Shown here: positions 29,374 through 41,645 of the stretch, one piece after another | Numbering within the stretch: the stretch's first letter is position 1 | How the letters are laid out: each line of letters begins with the position of its first letter | Assembly: GCA_001630475.1 (NCBI GenBank) | Contig: KV419416.1 | Location: 320,477 to 384,476, forward strand | Origin: Sistotremastrum niveocremeum HHB9708 | Taxonomy: Eukaryota; Basidiomycota; Agaricomycetes; Sistotremastrales; Sistotremastraceae | Direction of reading: 5' to 3' | Length of the DNA stretch: 64,000 bases | The notes under the pieces: generated by a model | What the model saw: only the letters and a program-made list of their open reading frames with translations | Told to the model about the DNA's origin: nothing | Databases searched by the model: none | Translations under genes and position numbers: made by a program

Positions 29374-31971
29374 TCATTCCCAGACATACTCCACCGACGC
29401 CGGTAATGGTACCCCTTGAAGCGCTTTTTGCATGTTTCTGTTGAAGAAACTCAATCCGCCGCCATACCACATCTCATGTACTATTGAGAATCAATTTCAG
29501 CGAATAAATTTGGAGGCTGATAGCAGAACACGCACACCACCAAGCGCCACGAAGCCAACGTTCGGCCAATAGCTGTTCAGATGCGCTGACGAAACTGGCG
29601 GATATGTGAATGGCGATCACCACTAGACTGCGGAATGGAACTTCGGTAGGCAAGCGGCCCTTCGAAAAGGGGAGGACGCGGGCAACCTTCTTCTGTGTCT
29701 TGCCAGAAGCGAGTTGGGTTGTCCGAGTATCAATGTCTGCGATGCCAGCGGCCTGCAATGCGTCGAATCCGTGTCGGATTGCAGTGAACAGCAGTGGAAT
29801 ATCAACCTTGACATTCGCTTCACGCTCCAAGCACTGCATCACATCGAGGTGGGCGCAGTATAACTCCATGCTGGGTAGTTCTGCCAGCGGGAGGTGCGCC
29901 TGAACTATCTTCTGAAGGTAGCCTGTGACCTCTTTGCGAGAACCCCAGCTGTGTTTCCCCATCTCCATCCGGCGATGTTTCTTCTCTACATTCTCCTTGT
30001 ATAAGTTGTAGATATTCTGCGTCGCTGAGACATGATCTTGTTCCATTGCGCACTTGGAACAGTCACATTCGCAACCGAGTAGAGCCTTGAAAAGCTTCTG
30101 CCGAGACTCGAGGTCTTTCCCACAGTATGAGATTGTGACTTCGGAGCCACACTTGATGGCTTGCACGCTGCGGATCAACATCACATCCCCGTAGCATTGC
30201 CAGGAGGCATTTGGGATACAGGAGTGATTGAATAGCGAAGGCATGACGAATAATGCGGTTGGGCCTTTGAATGGATTTTCGATGAGAGGGGAGTTACGTT
30301 CGTCGGTATCCGGCGCGAAAGAATTGTGGGACAAAACTTGCTCAAGTCGACAGACATCGATGTCCCTTTGGAAATACGGCTCTATAGGAGCGGAGGGAAT
30401 TTCTTGTGAGCTCGGAATGGTGTTTTGGGGCGGTGGGAATGATGGTCCGGCGTACAGCGCATTGATTGTGTCCGTGTCAGATGCATTCCCCATCAACTGA
30501 GTGATAATTTTGTGCAAAACGGCGACTTTGGTAGCTGTCATCATCTTGGATGCCTGAAAATCAAAGACCAGCAAGGTCTCGTCTTTGTCCGTCTCTTCAT
30601 CGAATGCTGCGGCGAACGCTTTGGATACGAGCTACGATCATCAATCATGAATGATCTGCATGGCGACCTCGACAGATGAAGACACCCACCAAAAGTTCCC
30701 CACATTGAATATCACGAGATGCTATAATCCGTCTACCTCCTCCTCGAGCGGAGGTCGAATCAATTCGTATAGCGGTACTGGTCCAGTCTGCGACATCGAT
30801 ATCCCGGTCCAGGGATTCTCGAGCCTCGAGTAAGCTGATCATCGATACTTTCCCAGTTTCAGCCTCATGTAAACGCTCCTTGCATTGCCCGATGCGCGAC
30901 TCCCGTTCCGCTCCAGCCTCCAGGGATTGAAAGCGTACAAGTGCTTTGTCGTATAGTTGGAGTCCATACTCGGCGCAAGCAGCGCGGAATGTCGCTTTCT
31001 CGTGAATAGCAGGGGATAAATCCATCCGTGATAGCACATGATTGGCGTCGGCGAAGGCTGCTCCGAACCATCCGAGCTTGATGTAAGCTTGTGCACGGTT
31101 CAAGTGCAGGGCATGGAGTGTAGGATCGCTCCGAAGACCTCTCGACCATGCTCGAGCGGCAAGTAGAAAGTGGCCTTTCTGAAAAAGGTTATTGCCTATC
31201 ATCCGGAAATCGTCCGCGGTGGTCGAAATGCCATGGGTAATCTTTGTTAGGGTCTTCCAGCTTTTATTCTGCAACAAAGGATCGGTGGCATCTAGGAAGA
31301 CAAGGTCGGATGGAGAATCGATCCGGAGGAAGCGGTTGGTAAGTGACCCGTCGAGTTTCGCCCATGGCTCTCGTATCAAGAAGATTTGACCCTCAGGAAT
31401 GTAGGCCTTGAGAATGGTCGCGTCCGAAATTTGAAACAATCCAGGGATATTATATACCGACGCCGAGATCACGTCGCCTATTCTGTCCTCGAGGTACAGA
31501 TTGATCGCAACCATTCTGGCTAAATATCCATAAAAGAGAGTTCAACAAACAATGAAAAGCGCTTACTAGCAGGAAGAAAAGTACGGCATAATAGATATCG
31601 CCCCTAAGACAACTGTTAAGCATGTGACAACAGGCAAAGGCTTTCGCTTACTTTGTGTCTGTGAGGAGCCAATAGGTCTCGAAGACGCACTGACATGATG
31701 CAGTCAATGAAAGACTGAAGAAAACCCGGCGTGGTGACCTCGTACCTTCCAGAAGTTCTGAGACCGAGGTATGAGACGACTCGGGCGACTGACCCATGGT
31801 CATCGTGCGCACACCCAATTTACACCTTGAAACCTTGGCATTGTTGGCCAAAACACCCTGATAAGTAGCGTGCAATTCACTGCGACTTGGAAGGATGATT
31901 GGGAGCGGGGGGATGGTCTTTTCAAGAGCCCATTTTGCGCGCTGCGACTCGATCCACTGTGCATGGAACTC
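29374..31971 (-). CDS. TPR-SET domain protein (putative lysine methyltransferase)
   Basis: Fungal TPR-SET protein, a probable protein-lysine methyltransferase related to SMYD-type enzymes. Exons recognised include about 31730-31971, a short exon ending at 31652, 31567-31603, 30690-31519, 29536-30631 and 29374-29480. TPR-like helices occur in GNNLFQKGHFLLAARAWSRG and LHALHLNRAQAYIKLGWFGA. The SET domain begins GRRIIASRDIQCGELL. It has the SAM-site motif SLFNHSCIPNASW, GSEVTISYCG and a post-SET cysteine cluster (LLGCECDCSKC). The last exon, read as LHEMWYGGGLSFFNRN, requires a GTGCGT donor at 29535. The true start is unresolved: the first exon frame (FHAQWIESQRAKWALEK) has a stop shortly upstream and no in-frame Met, so a further exon or a GC-AG intron is likely. 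Confidence 0.8.
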
Positions 31972-31983
31972 TTGGGGGACAAT

Positions 31984-32922
31984 TCAGGTCACGATAAAGT
32001 TGAAAAAAGAAGCTAGCCTCGCCTGCCTCGCGCATCCCAGTAGACATCGTGTCAATCGACAGCGGCGGGATTGCAACTTGATCCAAGTGATGGTAGAGAG
32101 CAAGGTTCTAGGAGACTTCCGAGGACGCCCATAGCACGAGTTGGCTCTTTTAAGAGCTGGATTTAGGGATCCGCGCAATTCAATTGTCCTGGAATGGTGA
32201 CTGATGGACATAATTGGGAAAATGTTGGAACTCAGAGGGACAGAGAAGGTCAACAGACATTGTAAGGATGCATTCGAACTGTCGATTCTCATTCAGGAGC
32301 ACGAGAGCTTCATGAAGAACGCCGTTGAGAGGGTGTTCAAAGTAGTCGTCATTGAATACAAGAATCGAGTGGTTGACGGTTTGAGAGGTAATTATAAAGA
32401 GTGCGTAAAGAGTGCGGGTCTTGTGGCATAGGATTGCAATGGAGGTGCGACACGGGCGATCATTTCGAGACACATTTGGTGAGCTCGTCTGATCAAGTCA
32501 TTGACATGGGGATATTGTCCGTCTGGGTTATATCATGCCACAACGCTTTCAGAGCAGCGATACCACCGTTCATACTCTTGGTGAGAGTATGTACGGGTGT
32601 AGAGGACCCAGGTCAAGGTCATGTTGAACGAAGCATGGAGTATTTGAGAGGGAAGTAAAATCTGCTTGCACAAGTCACAGTCCTGTCAGATCTGGACGTG
32701 TGCGTTGCCTCAGACACCTCATGAGACGACTGTGGTTGAGAAAGGGCGGAGATTGAAAATCTCGACCCTAACCCAATGCGCTATTAGACTACATGCTATC
32801 GTTAAATCAAGCCGTCCTCAAACCACAAAATACATGCGTACACCGAAGCCTGCACCGAAGGGACTCAGATGTTGTAGGCGCTCGCGTTGGGCAAAACGTT
32901 CCGGGTTCCCATGTAATATCCG
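31984..32922. other. Intergenic region
   Basis: About 0.94 kb between the TPR-SET gene start and the end of the LARP7-like gene. Short frames on both strands show no family signal. A missing 5' exon of the TPR-SET gene could lie within 31990-32100. Confidence 0.4.
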
Positions 32923-34676
32923 TCAGCGGACGCGTCGCCGCTTGTTCCCTTCGTCACGACCACTTGTGTCCGTACGACCATTTGGGAGTGCCGCTCTTTC
33001 TAAAGCCTGGTTCCGGATCTTCTCGGGTATCTTCTCCCAGTAAACTTCTTCCTTCCTCCCGCCCACTTTCTCGACCTTGATAGCTTGGAGTTTGGAGCCA
33101 TCTGTCAACGCTTCTCCCGAATCATCCAAAGGACTGGACTGAGCAATGGTCCGTTCAGTGAAGTAGTCACATAATGCATCCGCGTCAGTGGAGGTGTTGA
33201 GTCGAACGTAGCACTGTAATGACGAGTTAGTCTTGGGAACAGCTATGGTGAAATATACGAACGGTGTCTAATCCCTTCTGGAAATCAACGTAATTGACAT
33301 GTTCCTCTCCGTTGGCCCCGTCAGCTTGAAAAGCTTTCCCCAGAAGTTTCTTCAGCGTTGTCCGGTTTGTCGAGGGGTTCAAATGCTTGACCAGCACCAG
33401 ACATCCCACAGGGAACCATGAGGATATTACTGGGCTTTGCTGTGCGACTTCAGGATTCGAGGGTGTAGGGGCTTCTTTTCGTGACGATGGAATGGCTGGA
33501 GAAATCATCTCGGAGGGCTCGGCATCAGCTGCACTTGTGATGATCTCGGACTGATATTTGAGATATTGGTCTCTCAAGACATCCCACTGCGCTTTAGGTA
33601 GAGACCTAAAGCCATGAGACAAAGCCTTTTGATAGGCATCCTGGTTATCTAACGGTGGCATTGAGGAGCCCGCCTTCGTCGTCTTCGAAAACGTATCCCA
33701 TTTCCACGCCTGATGAAAGTTCTCCATTGGGGATGTCGTCGAAAACACGATAAAGGCGAACCCTTTGGAACGAGGGATTTCACCATCCGGCGCGTTGCAG
33801 CGAGGTGGAAAGGCAACCGACTCAACCTGACGCTGAAAATGATGTCGAAACTGATCGAGTGTAGGCGGTCGAGACGAGCCGCTCGTTTTCGGAGGGGGTA
33901 GTATCGAGGATAGGAATTTGTAGATGGAATAAGGCGTGTGTAGAGTCCGTGGTATGTTTTCCTAAGGATGAAAATCTGGTGTGAGGAAAGCATTTGATGA
34001 AATAGCTTCAAGCGACTTACAATGTACAGCGTCCGAGATCGCCAGTCCTGCTCTTCCATCGAATACGCAGTTTGACATTTTGATCCCCACGAAGTCCCTT
34101 TTGGACGCAGTTCGAACCCGCCTTCGTCTGCTTGTTGATCAATAGAACAGCCCCAGCTATTGCTTCTGGAGGGTTCCTCGATCCGCATCCGAATCTCGAA
34201 CTCGGGAAGATGAGCGCGGACGGCTCGACTCAAGTCACTCTGAGCAGGTGGGAATTCTAGAGTTCGAAAATAGGGCGAGAGGGATATGATTCCAGACAGC
34301 GGGACGTCTATCCAAGGGGGTCAACGACGTTTAAAATATAGATCTGTATGCGCAAAGCGCTCCAGAAAACTCACATACATCCGTCCGCATCCATATTCGA
34401 CGCCAAAAGCTCGGCCAATGGTTGATTGTCCCATATACTGAAATTTGAGAGGGTCATACGAAGTAAGAATGCGTATTCATCGTCTGAGAGAGGAGCTGAG
34501 CGACTGTTCGCTTTCTCTTTGCCCTTGCCACTTGCCGTGGCCTGGTTAGGATTGACGGGTGATACTTTCGAGGAAGCAGCATTGTCTTCTCGAAGTGTGT
34601 CGATGGTTGGCTTTGTTCCACTGGATTTAGCTGTCTTTCTGGCTACAGCCCTAGGCACGAACATTATAGCGGCCAA
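32923..34676 (-). CDS. La-related protein, LARP7/Pof8-like
   Basis: La-family RNA-binding protein. LARP7-type proteins bind the 3' ends of polymerase III or telomerase RNAs, and Pof8 in fission yeast assembles telomerase RNA and assists U6 modification. Four exons (34379-34676, 34021-34307, 33263-33961, 32923-33213) give 524 residues. A degenerate La motif spans residues about 60-115 (FSIWDNQPLAELLAS to DADGYVPLSGIISLSP). RRM1 follows (SRTLYIENIPRTLH, then SKGFAFIVFS). A C-terminal xRRM-like domain reads GCLVLVKHLNPSTNRTTLKK and VNYVDFQKGLDTCYVRL. The tail is basic (KRRRVR), probably a nuclear localisation signal. Subfamily assignment to LARP7 rather than genuine La rests on the xRRM-like text, so it is less certain than the La family itself. 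Confidence 0.75.
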
Positions 34677-36403
34677 CTGAGCACGGATATAACGGTCCGA
34701 AAGATATATGGGGCATGAAACACGTGAATGTCACATTTCTTCTCGGCTTGCATGTTGCTTTTCCAGCGTCATCTTCACGTTCGGTCTGGGCTTGTGCGGG
34801 TGCAAAAATGGCGCACTTGCTTGCAGCCGAAGTGCCTGGCTAGGACACAGCCTTCTGGAACTCTTCTGTTTTCGCTTCTCTTGGCAGGATATTGTGCCTT
34901 ACATCAGAAAGCTGGTTTCTAAGATGACCTGCAATTGGCATCACTGGCGAATGGCTCAGCATCTATTCGCTAATTGTGCAGCCCGTATTTCTGTCAGAAT
35001 TTCGCTGGGCCAACCGCAGTCGCTTTAACTCCAATGTACTTGGCACGTCACTAACAGGTTGTTGAAACTCAGGATTGGCTCCAGGCTTCCCGGCACTTGT
35101 GTTGGACCTCTCAATTTGGTCCGGCACGAGTGAAACTCATCGCGGTTTCTTCCGTTCACTAATATCTGATCAGGGGTAAAACTCAGCTTCTGAAGTTCGA
35201 CGAAGACACGCTTCAATAAATCAAGAAATGAGGATTGAACTTCAGGATTAACACCGTGTAAACGCCGTTCACTCCATCTGTGAAGAAGACTCAAATCTCA
35301 ATAAAGGTAGATATGCGTACCTGGCTCTAATCCTTTTTCGTCCCTCAATTTTCAGTTCCTCACTTCTAAAATTACAGCGCGATCTCACGTTCTTCCAAGG
35401 AGTTCTGCCATGGACAGGGTACTGGAGCATTCGAGCCCGTTACAGTCCCTGGCGCGGCGATACATCGACCAAGTTGACCGGCCATTGCTCCACCAGTGCG
35501 CTACCCGGCGCCCGGCAGCGTCAGGTGTGGGCATTTCTTCATCAAATACAGACAACGGCAACGAAACGGCATCAAATAAACTTGGCATGAGCCATGTCAG
35601 GCAATGATAAACGACACTAACCTTGCGCGTGGGTTCGTAGACAATGACGATCTGGACAAGCCGATGGATGAGTGCGAAGTCCAACACTAACGGCATCTCG
35701 GGAGGATCCTACCTGTCACCTGATTGCCAGCGACAAGATCCAGAGAAGCCGGAGTTCCATGCACTGTCTGTCTGGTCGCAATACTGCGATCATGCCCTTT
35801 GCTTCGACAATAAAGAATCTGGAACATTACTGCGCCTGTATTGCCTGGTCACTGCGCCTGTCATTCGACCCAGGGCGCCGTATAGGAGACTAGCGTTCAG
35901 AAGTACCTCTGTGCTGGGGTCGACATGGTTCGCCGCTTCGTGTGGGAGGAAACAAGCAGAAACGGAATGCTGTGATGGCATAGAATCCGGGTGAAATTAC
36001 TAACGTGGAAGTGACTAGACGCTGGATCCTATGACCACACTGTTGGAATGTGGCGACTGGATCCATATGAGATGTCGAGATGAAGCCTGGGTGCGACTGT
36101 ACCCATATTATGGTCAAAGAGTTTATGCAACGACAGAAAATTAGGTGAAGCTCGGGCAGCTCGGATTTTTTGGTGACGCCAGGGGAACAATGTCGTTTCA
36201 TCAACGCGCTGAAGGAGGCGAAGGAAGGTCAAGCGTGTCGAAGCAAGGAGAGGAGAGTAGTCCGAGTCAAAGGGTATTTGTTGATGTATTTGTCTATGTT
36301 TGGTCACCCGCGTTACCCCTAAGGCCAAAAGCCATGGCCCCTTTAAAAAGTAACTTAATGGGCCCCGGATCAGTCCCCTTTCTGTGTTTTCCTATCACCA
36401 ATC
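34677..36403. other. Region with possible unrecognised minus-strand gene
   Basis: 1.7 kb between the LARP7-like and F-box genes. On the minus strand, open text at 35025-35294 (WSERRLHGVNPEVQSSFLDL onward) can be spliced to upstream coding-like text by a 43-base GTACGC..CACAG intron. Another frame at 35385-35696 also reads coding-like. No family was recognised and no complete model was found, so this is either an unknown gene or a decayed one. Confidence 0.3.
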
Positions 36404-37294
36404 ATGTCCGTTCAAATAATGCCCCTGCCTACCCCAATCCACTCCCGTAACTATTCCCCATCAAGCATGCCTTCAGCGTCTCCAACAGCAGTGCCTTACC
36501 TGCCCACCGAGCTCGTGCTCGAGATATTCCGTCTAGGGGCGACAGATACCCCTACTGCTGTAAACCTACTACAGCTATCGTCATGGACCCGCGAGTTCCT
36601 CCAGCCATCGCTATATGACACTGTTCTCCTGAATACGTGGTCGCGCGTGGACCTGTTCCGACTCGCTCTCAATCATGAAGCGAAAGGTCAACTGCGTCGC
36701 CAATCAGGCACTGACTTTGTCAAGAAGCTGTCCATCGACGTCGGGGAGTATCCTATCAAAGATATTCTCAACGACTGTCGTAGACTCACATCCCTCGTCG
36801 TCTCGACACATCCGTTCCACGACGCTCAGCGCTCGTTAAACATCTCCCCCAGCTGCACTCATCTGACCGTCACTGGTCCAACATACCTCTTCCGATCTGC
36901 CCCACCTTCCATCACCCACCTCACCTTCACCCAAGATGCACCTCTCATCCAACGCATCTCTGATGGCGTCATCGCGCCCCTCCCCAAGCTGTCCCATCTC
37001 GCTTTCCGAATCCAAGCCCACCCTCTCCCATTCGCGCCTGATCCTTCACCGCGCCTTATCGATGCCGTGAACGCATTCCTTGAGAATCCGACCATAGAAG
37101 TTATCTTCGTGTCTGTGAGCGAGGATGCAGACCCGAGGTTTTGGCATGCGCTTTCGGAAATCAAGGATCATCGCGTCGTCGCGAGGCGTGGTGGTGATTG
37201 GTGGGAAATGAAGAAGTGGGCTATGCCCAATGGCGACGAGGCTTTCTGGAGTTCGGCCGAACGCGAAGTCGCAAGACGTCGTGAGGAACTTTGA
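36404..37294 (+). CDS. F-box protein, intronless
   Basis: Single exon of 296 residues. The F-box is VPYLPTELVLEIFRLGATD, followed by AVNLLQLSSWTREFLQPSLY. The C-terminal half carries short Leu/Thr-rich stretches (CRRLTSLVVSTHPF, CTHLTVTGPT, SITHLTFTQDA) resembling degenerate leucine-rich repeats. It is probably an SCF substrate receptor with unknown target. Lack of introns is unusual next to its intron-rich neighbours and may point to a retrocopy origin, but no poly-A tract was identified. Several Mets lie near the start; the first is used. Confidence 0.75.
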   Translation: MSVQIMPLPTPIHSRNYSPSSMPSASPTAVPYLPTELVLEIFRLGATDTPTAVNLLQLSSWTREFLQPSLYDTVLLNTWSRVDLFRLALNHEAKGQLRRQSGTDFVKKLSIDVGEYPIKDILNDCRRLTSLVVSTHPFHDAQRSLNISPSCTHLTVTGPTYLFRSAPPSITHLTFTQDAPLIQRISDGVIAPLPKLSHLAFRIQAHPLPFAPDPSPRLIDAVNAFLENPTIEVIFVSVSEDADPRFWHALSEIKDHRVVARRGGDWWEMKKWAMPNGDEAFWSSAEREVARRREEL

Positions 37295-40200
37295 AGTTGA
37301 CGCGTACTGCTGTAAGTTTTACAGCTGCATTGATATCCCGATCGTTCTCATGGAAAATTCTCTCAGAACAATGATCGATGTCCGCATCATCATGTATTGG
37401 GTTGTGTGCTGGCTCTTTCTATTCCCTTATCGTCTGCGGGTTTCGTCCCGAACATTATATATGACATCAGCAACTGTACATTATATGGTCACAAGCCTCA
37501 CGTTTCTCCTGCGGATTTATTATAAGTCTTATCTTTGATACCCTTTTCTGAAAGAATGGCGCTAGTGTAAAATAATAAAAGTCTAAGCTTGTGTTCCGTT
37601 CCGTCCCGCTGCTTCGCGCTACATTCGTAGTCTGTTAAATAAGATTCCGGTACCAGCCCCACGAGAAGATCGTGTTGTGTTCCTTGCATCCGTGTTTGTC
37701 TGTATACCCAGGGAAGTTTGCGCCGAAATATCATGTTCCGCGAGAGATTGCTCCACGTCACAAGGATAGCACGCACAGAACCTCCGGAGGCTGGACAAAA
37801 TCGAAGAAATACTCGCTCGGAGCGCATGCTGCTTGCCTTCTAAGAACTTTCACGAAACCATACTCAGCATGTTGATGATCGGGAGAATCGTCGACTTGTC
37901 TAGTTACCCACAATCCTTGGCACCGGTCTTCATGCCCTTGACTCGGGTTCGCCTCTGACGATCCTTCTTGCAACCTGCTTTGTACTCCCGGACGTATAGA
38001 AATATCTCACTGACTATTAGTCAAAAAGCGTGGTAAAATGCTATGTGGTGCTCGGCGTTCCGTTTGTGGAAAAACTGAGTTCCTGTCGCTTCGAAGAAGG
38101 AGGTGAGTGAGACGGGCATGTAAGTCGTCAAACGGCGCCACTCCGATTCGCTCGTTAAGACCTTGTTGAGACTTGACGTGTCTTTCTCCGAAAGGCGAAG
38201 CTAACCAGAAGAGGAGAAAGATTCGCTTTATAAGGAAAGAAGTCCAGCGGAAGCCCGGCGTCCGTTGAACAGATTTTTCTGACCCAGCTAGTGCTGATAA
38301 GATATAAGAAAAGGAATGCTACGGAAGAACTCAGAACTGGAAAACACCCACAGAATAAGAAGAACTGAGTCGTATCGTGCATCGGCTTAGGCCATATAGG
38401 TTGAAGATGGGAAAATTTATCGTGTTTCGGACGAGTGAACGTCTCTCGAGACCCCTCATGCGACACTAACTCGATCGATATCAGTTTCGACCGTGAGAGA
38501 GGTCACCGCACTTACCTTGATTGCGACGGACTGGTCAGTCTGAGGGGTGACATGAGATATACAGTACAGTATACGTGGATATATAGGTGGATATATAGGT
38601 GGTATTTCTGGAAGCATATCCATGCTAAACAGTCAGGAAGCTGCAGCGGCAGCCAGAGCGAAGCTTCGATGTAGAAATATTGTCAAGGTATGAGACCGGT
38701 TACCAAAGGGAAGTCGCAGACCACAAGACCTTCAACCAGACTGAGGAGACCCAGCAGCTTCGCGAATTCAATTGATATGGTATAACTGTAACCCAATCTG
38801 ATGAATACTATAGCAGAGAGAGGCCCAGTGAGCTCAAAGTGTCTGTAAATGCGAGCCCGAGAGAGAATGATTATGCTGGCCACGTAGAAGCAGGTCGGGA
38901 ATTTGGCGCCCAAATATTGAAGTTTCTGTTTGAGCCCAACTTGAACCACTCAAAGTGGTATTTACTATGACCTTGCTCTCTCCCAGTTATTCAGTATTGG
39001 AGCCTCCAGCCTGTGTCTTAGGTTAAGTACTCGCAGGCTCCCGATTGAGCCACGCGTACTCAAATGATATGTCATGATCAGTCTTTGTCACAGTCGTCGC
39101 AGTGGACCTCCTCGAGCTCAGTCCTGACCTGGAAGGCATTCATTAGGTGGACGACCAACCCAGGCATACCCAGAATCCACAGAAGGGTTATTATGAGATA
39201 TATGTTTCTTTTCCCTTCGTCGATGCAATGGCGGATGTTCGTCACCTCGGCAAACGATCTTCTGGTAAGCAATATAACGCGCCCCTAATCACTGGCCTCA
39301 AAAGAATCCTCTCAGTCTGAGTGGCAGCTTGTCGATTCATATCTTCTACGAGGCGGCCATACTTTGTTCTCCGGTTCATCAATAAGTTCGCTCAAGGCGA
39401 CACCCGTCCATGACCACTCGAAATGTCTTCCACCGATTGGCCGTGGCTTGCCTGCCTGCATCTTGCTTTCGGGATAAAACTCCACTTCTCTGACCGTCGA
39501 GGACTACTCAGTTACCTTTCACAGCTAAAAGATGTACGGCTTGCTGGCAGTCCTGCGTTGGTTCCCTGCGTTATGGTCTGGCTCGCGGTCAAATACACCA
39601 CATCCTATTCTGAGCTTCTCTGAAACCTGATGATGAGTTCTCCTAGTCTCAAATCATACGAAGTAGCTGTTATATCTCGGTCGACGAACTAATTTGGAGC
39701 TGATTGTTCGGGCACCGCGGACGACTTGAGGCAGCTGAGGCCCGAGGCCGATAGCAGTGACGTGAATGCACGGTGACAATCGGTAGGCTAGCGTCAATCT
39801 ATTCCCTATCTAGACGGATATATGGGCCGGTTTCGAAGTTATGATGACCATATGCTGATCATGATCATTCTGTTCCTGCCAGGAACGATTAGGCTTCTAT
39901 AATGCAGAGGACGGTAGGTTATTCGCCTTTTTGATTGGCTCATGGTTCCTGATCATGCTGTATTCACCATCCTAGGCAGCGGTTTCTCGGTCCTTCGGCA
40001 CCGAGTGGGCGTGGTCCGCACTGCGGATTATACCCCCATTCTATCCCATCAATGAACTCGTCCGCCTTCTTACCTCTGTGCCTGATAATCGACATTGGAG
40101 AACCCATCAGATTCAATCTGCGAAGTGAAAACTGATTTTTCGGATCATGTGGGCCGCTCTATCTGCTCATAAACTCATGCACGTGCGATCGTACGGAGGT

Positions 40201-41255
40201 CGGCCAAGTGAGCACTCCGGTCACCAATTCATATTGTGGAATTTGACTTTGATTCTCCAGATCTCATCGGTCAGACGGTACTGGCGTCAGGGGTAAAAAG
40301 CGAAGATCTTCAGCATGACTCAGTCCAACTCTAGATACAAAATCCAGGCACCGAGTCAGGCTCTCTCACCGCAGAGTCTTTGGAACGGCCCGCTGGTTGT
40401 TGGTCTCCCACACGTATCCAATCTGGATTACTGTCAGGCATGTAGACAACCTTTGAGTATTCAGGAAGACTCTAATAGCTGATCATCTCGCCAGAGCGAG
40501 CAAGGTCAACAGATTTTATACAGTTTATCCGAGCACGTGCATTGAGTCATTGCATTAATATGATCCCGTCCTTCTGCTGGCTGTAACGTTGTATTCGTTC
40601 TGCATTCCACCCTTGTGGCTCGAGCTTCTTTCGCGTTCAGACCTCCCACAGAGAGTGAAGAAAAGCAAGACGAATCCCACGTGATCACTAGCCGACACCT
40701 TATTGTCTTGTCATGTTCAGGCCGACGCACCGCCCCAGGTCTACTACGGTCACTCGAGACCACCCACACTCTTCAAGATCATGAAACCGATCGCCAACCC
40801 ATCGCTTTTCCAACGACCTAGGCTGGCACGAAGAATCGATAGAATGTGTCGGGCATCTATCGCAATGGTCCGTTCTGGTGTTTCCAAGCCATCATGGAGC
40901 ATTCCTCATAGATGGGCCGGGATAAGCAAGTACTCCGGCTGTCCTGCAGCTCATACGAGTCATGTGTATTGAATCTTCATATGGTCAGGGCAATCATGCA
41001 AGCATTCGGGGAATTTCTGTCTCGTAATAGAAGAAACAGACGCCAGATTGGGAGACACTAGAACTGCCCAGCCTAGAAGGTCGAGTGTGCCATCTTCGAA
41101 GGGAAGTAGAGCGTGGTAGATACCACCGTTCTATCTCTTCGATAAGATGCGAAACCCAGAAACCTATTTTCCAGACACTATAAGAGTTGCACCGTTTGCT
41201 CGTATATCCCTCATCATCAGCCAGAAACCCCCAACTTCACTCCCTACAATACTAT
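37295..41255. other. Long gene-poor region
   Basis: About 4 kb with no convincing gene. Two minus-strand frames with hydrophobic segments, 38683-38949 (FYVASIIILSRARIYRHFEL) and 39078-39272 (NIYLIITLLWILGMPGLVVH), could be remnants of one multi-pass membrane protein. They could not be spliced into a gene. A short direct repeat CGTGGATATATAGGTGGATATATAGGTGG lies near 38573-38601. Confidence 0.4.
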
Positions 41256-41645
41256 ATGTTCAAATCATCCTCTCGCCTCCTCCTTGCTCTCGGCTTATTC
41301 CAAGCCGTCCTCTCCACTCCTATCACCAGCTCTTCTGAGTTGGCTGTCATTCCAAACGGCACCGTCACGTCCCCGCTGGCGAGTACGACGTGGAATCTCG
41401 AGTTGTGTGGAAACTTCAACTGCGCGAGTCCATGTACCAATATTGCCATCACCACTGCGGCAGCGACGAACATCTGCAATATCTTTCCCTACGCATCGCT
41501 CCGCGTCTCCCAGGTCAACTTCCTTCCATTCCCTTTCAAACTCGCTCTCGGCAGTTCATGCCCTTCGACCCTTTTCTGGCCGCCAAGCGACCTGGGTGTG
41601 TGCTTGAATTTCAGTCCTGAAGGAGAACTCTGGGTATTGTCGTGA
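41256..41645 (+). CDS. Small secreted six-cysteine protein (copy A)
   Basis: 129 residues, intronless, with a signal peptide (KSSSRLLLALGLFQAVLSTP). The mature part has six cysteines spaced C-x4-C-x3-C, then one, then two near the end (LCGNFNCASPC, NICN, SSCPSTL, GVCLNF), which suggests three disulfides. It is a paralogue of the gene at 42322: the same length and shared SPLAS/APLAG-TTW, LPFPFKLALG/LPFKLLLG and CPxTL motifs. A TATA-like CACTATAAGAG lies about 75 bases upstream. No known family was recognised. Such proteins are often secreted effectors, but that role is only inferred. Confidence 0.75.
   Translation: MFKSSSRLLLALGLFQAVLSTPITSSSELAVIPNGTVTSPLASTTWNLELCGNFNCASPCTNIAITTAAATNICNIFPYASLRVSQVNFLPFPFKLALGSSCPSTLFWPPSDLGVCLNFSPEGELWVLS

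Noticed and set aside
38155-38466. Minus-strand hydrophobic frame of 103 codons
   Set aside because: Composition looks random, with no homologous features and no link to the other hydrophobic frames nearby.
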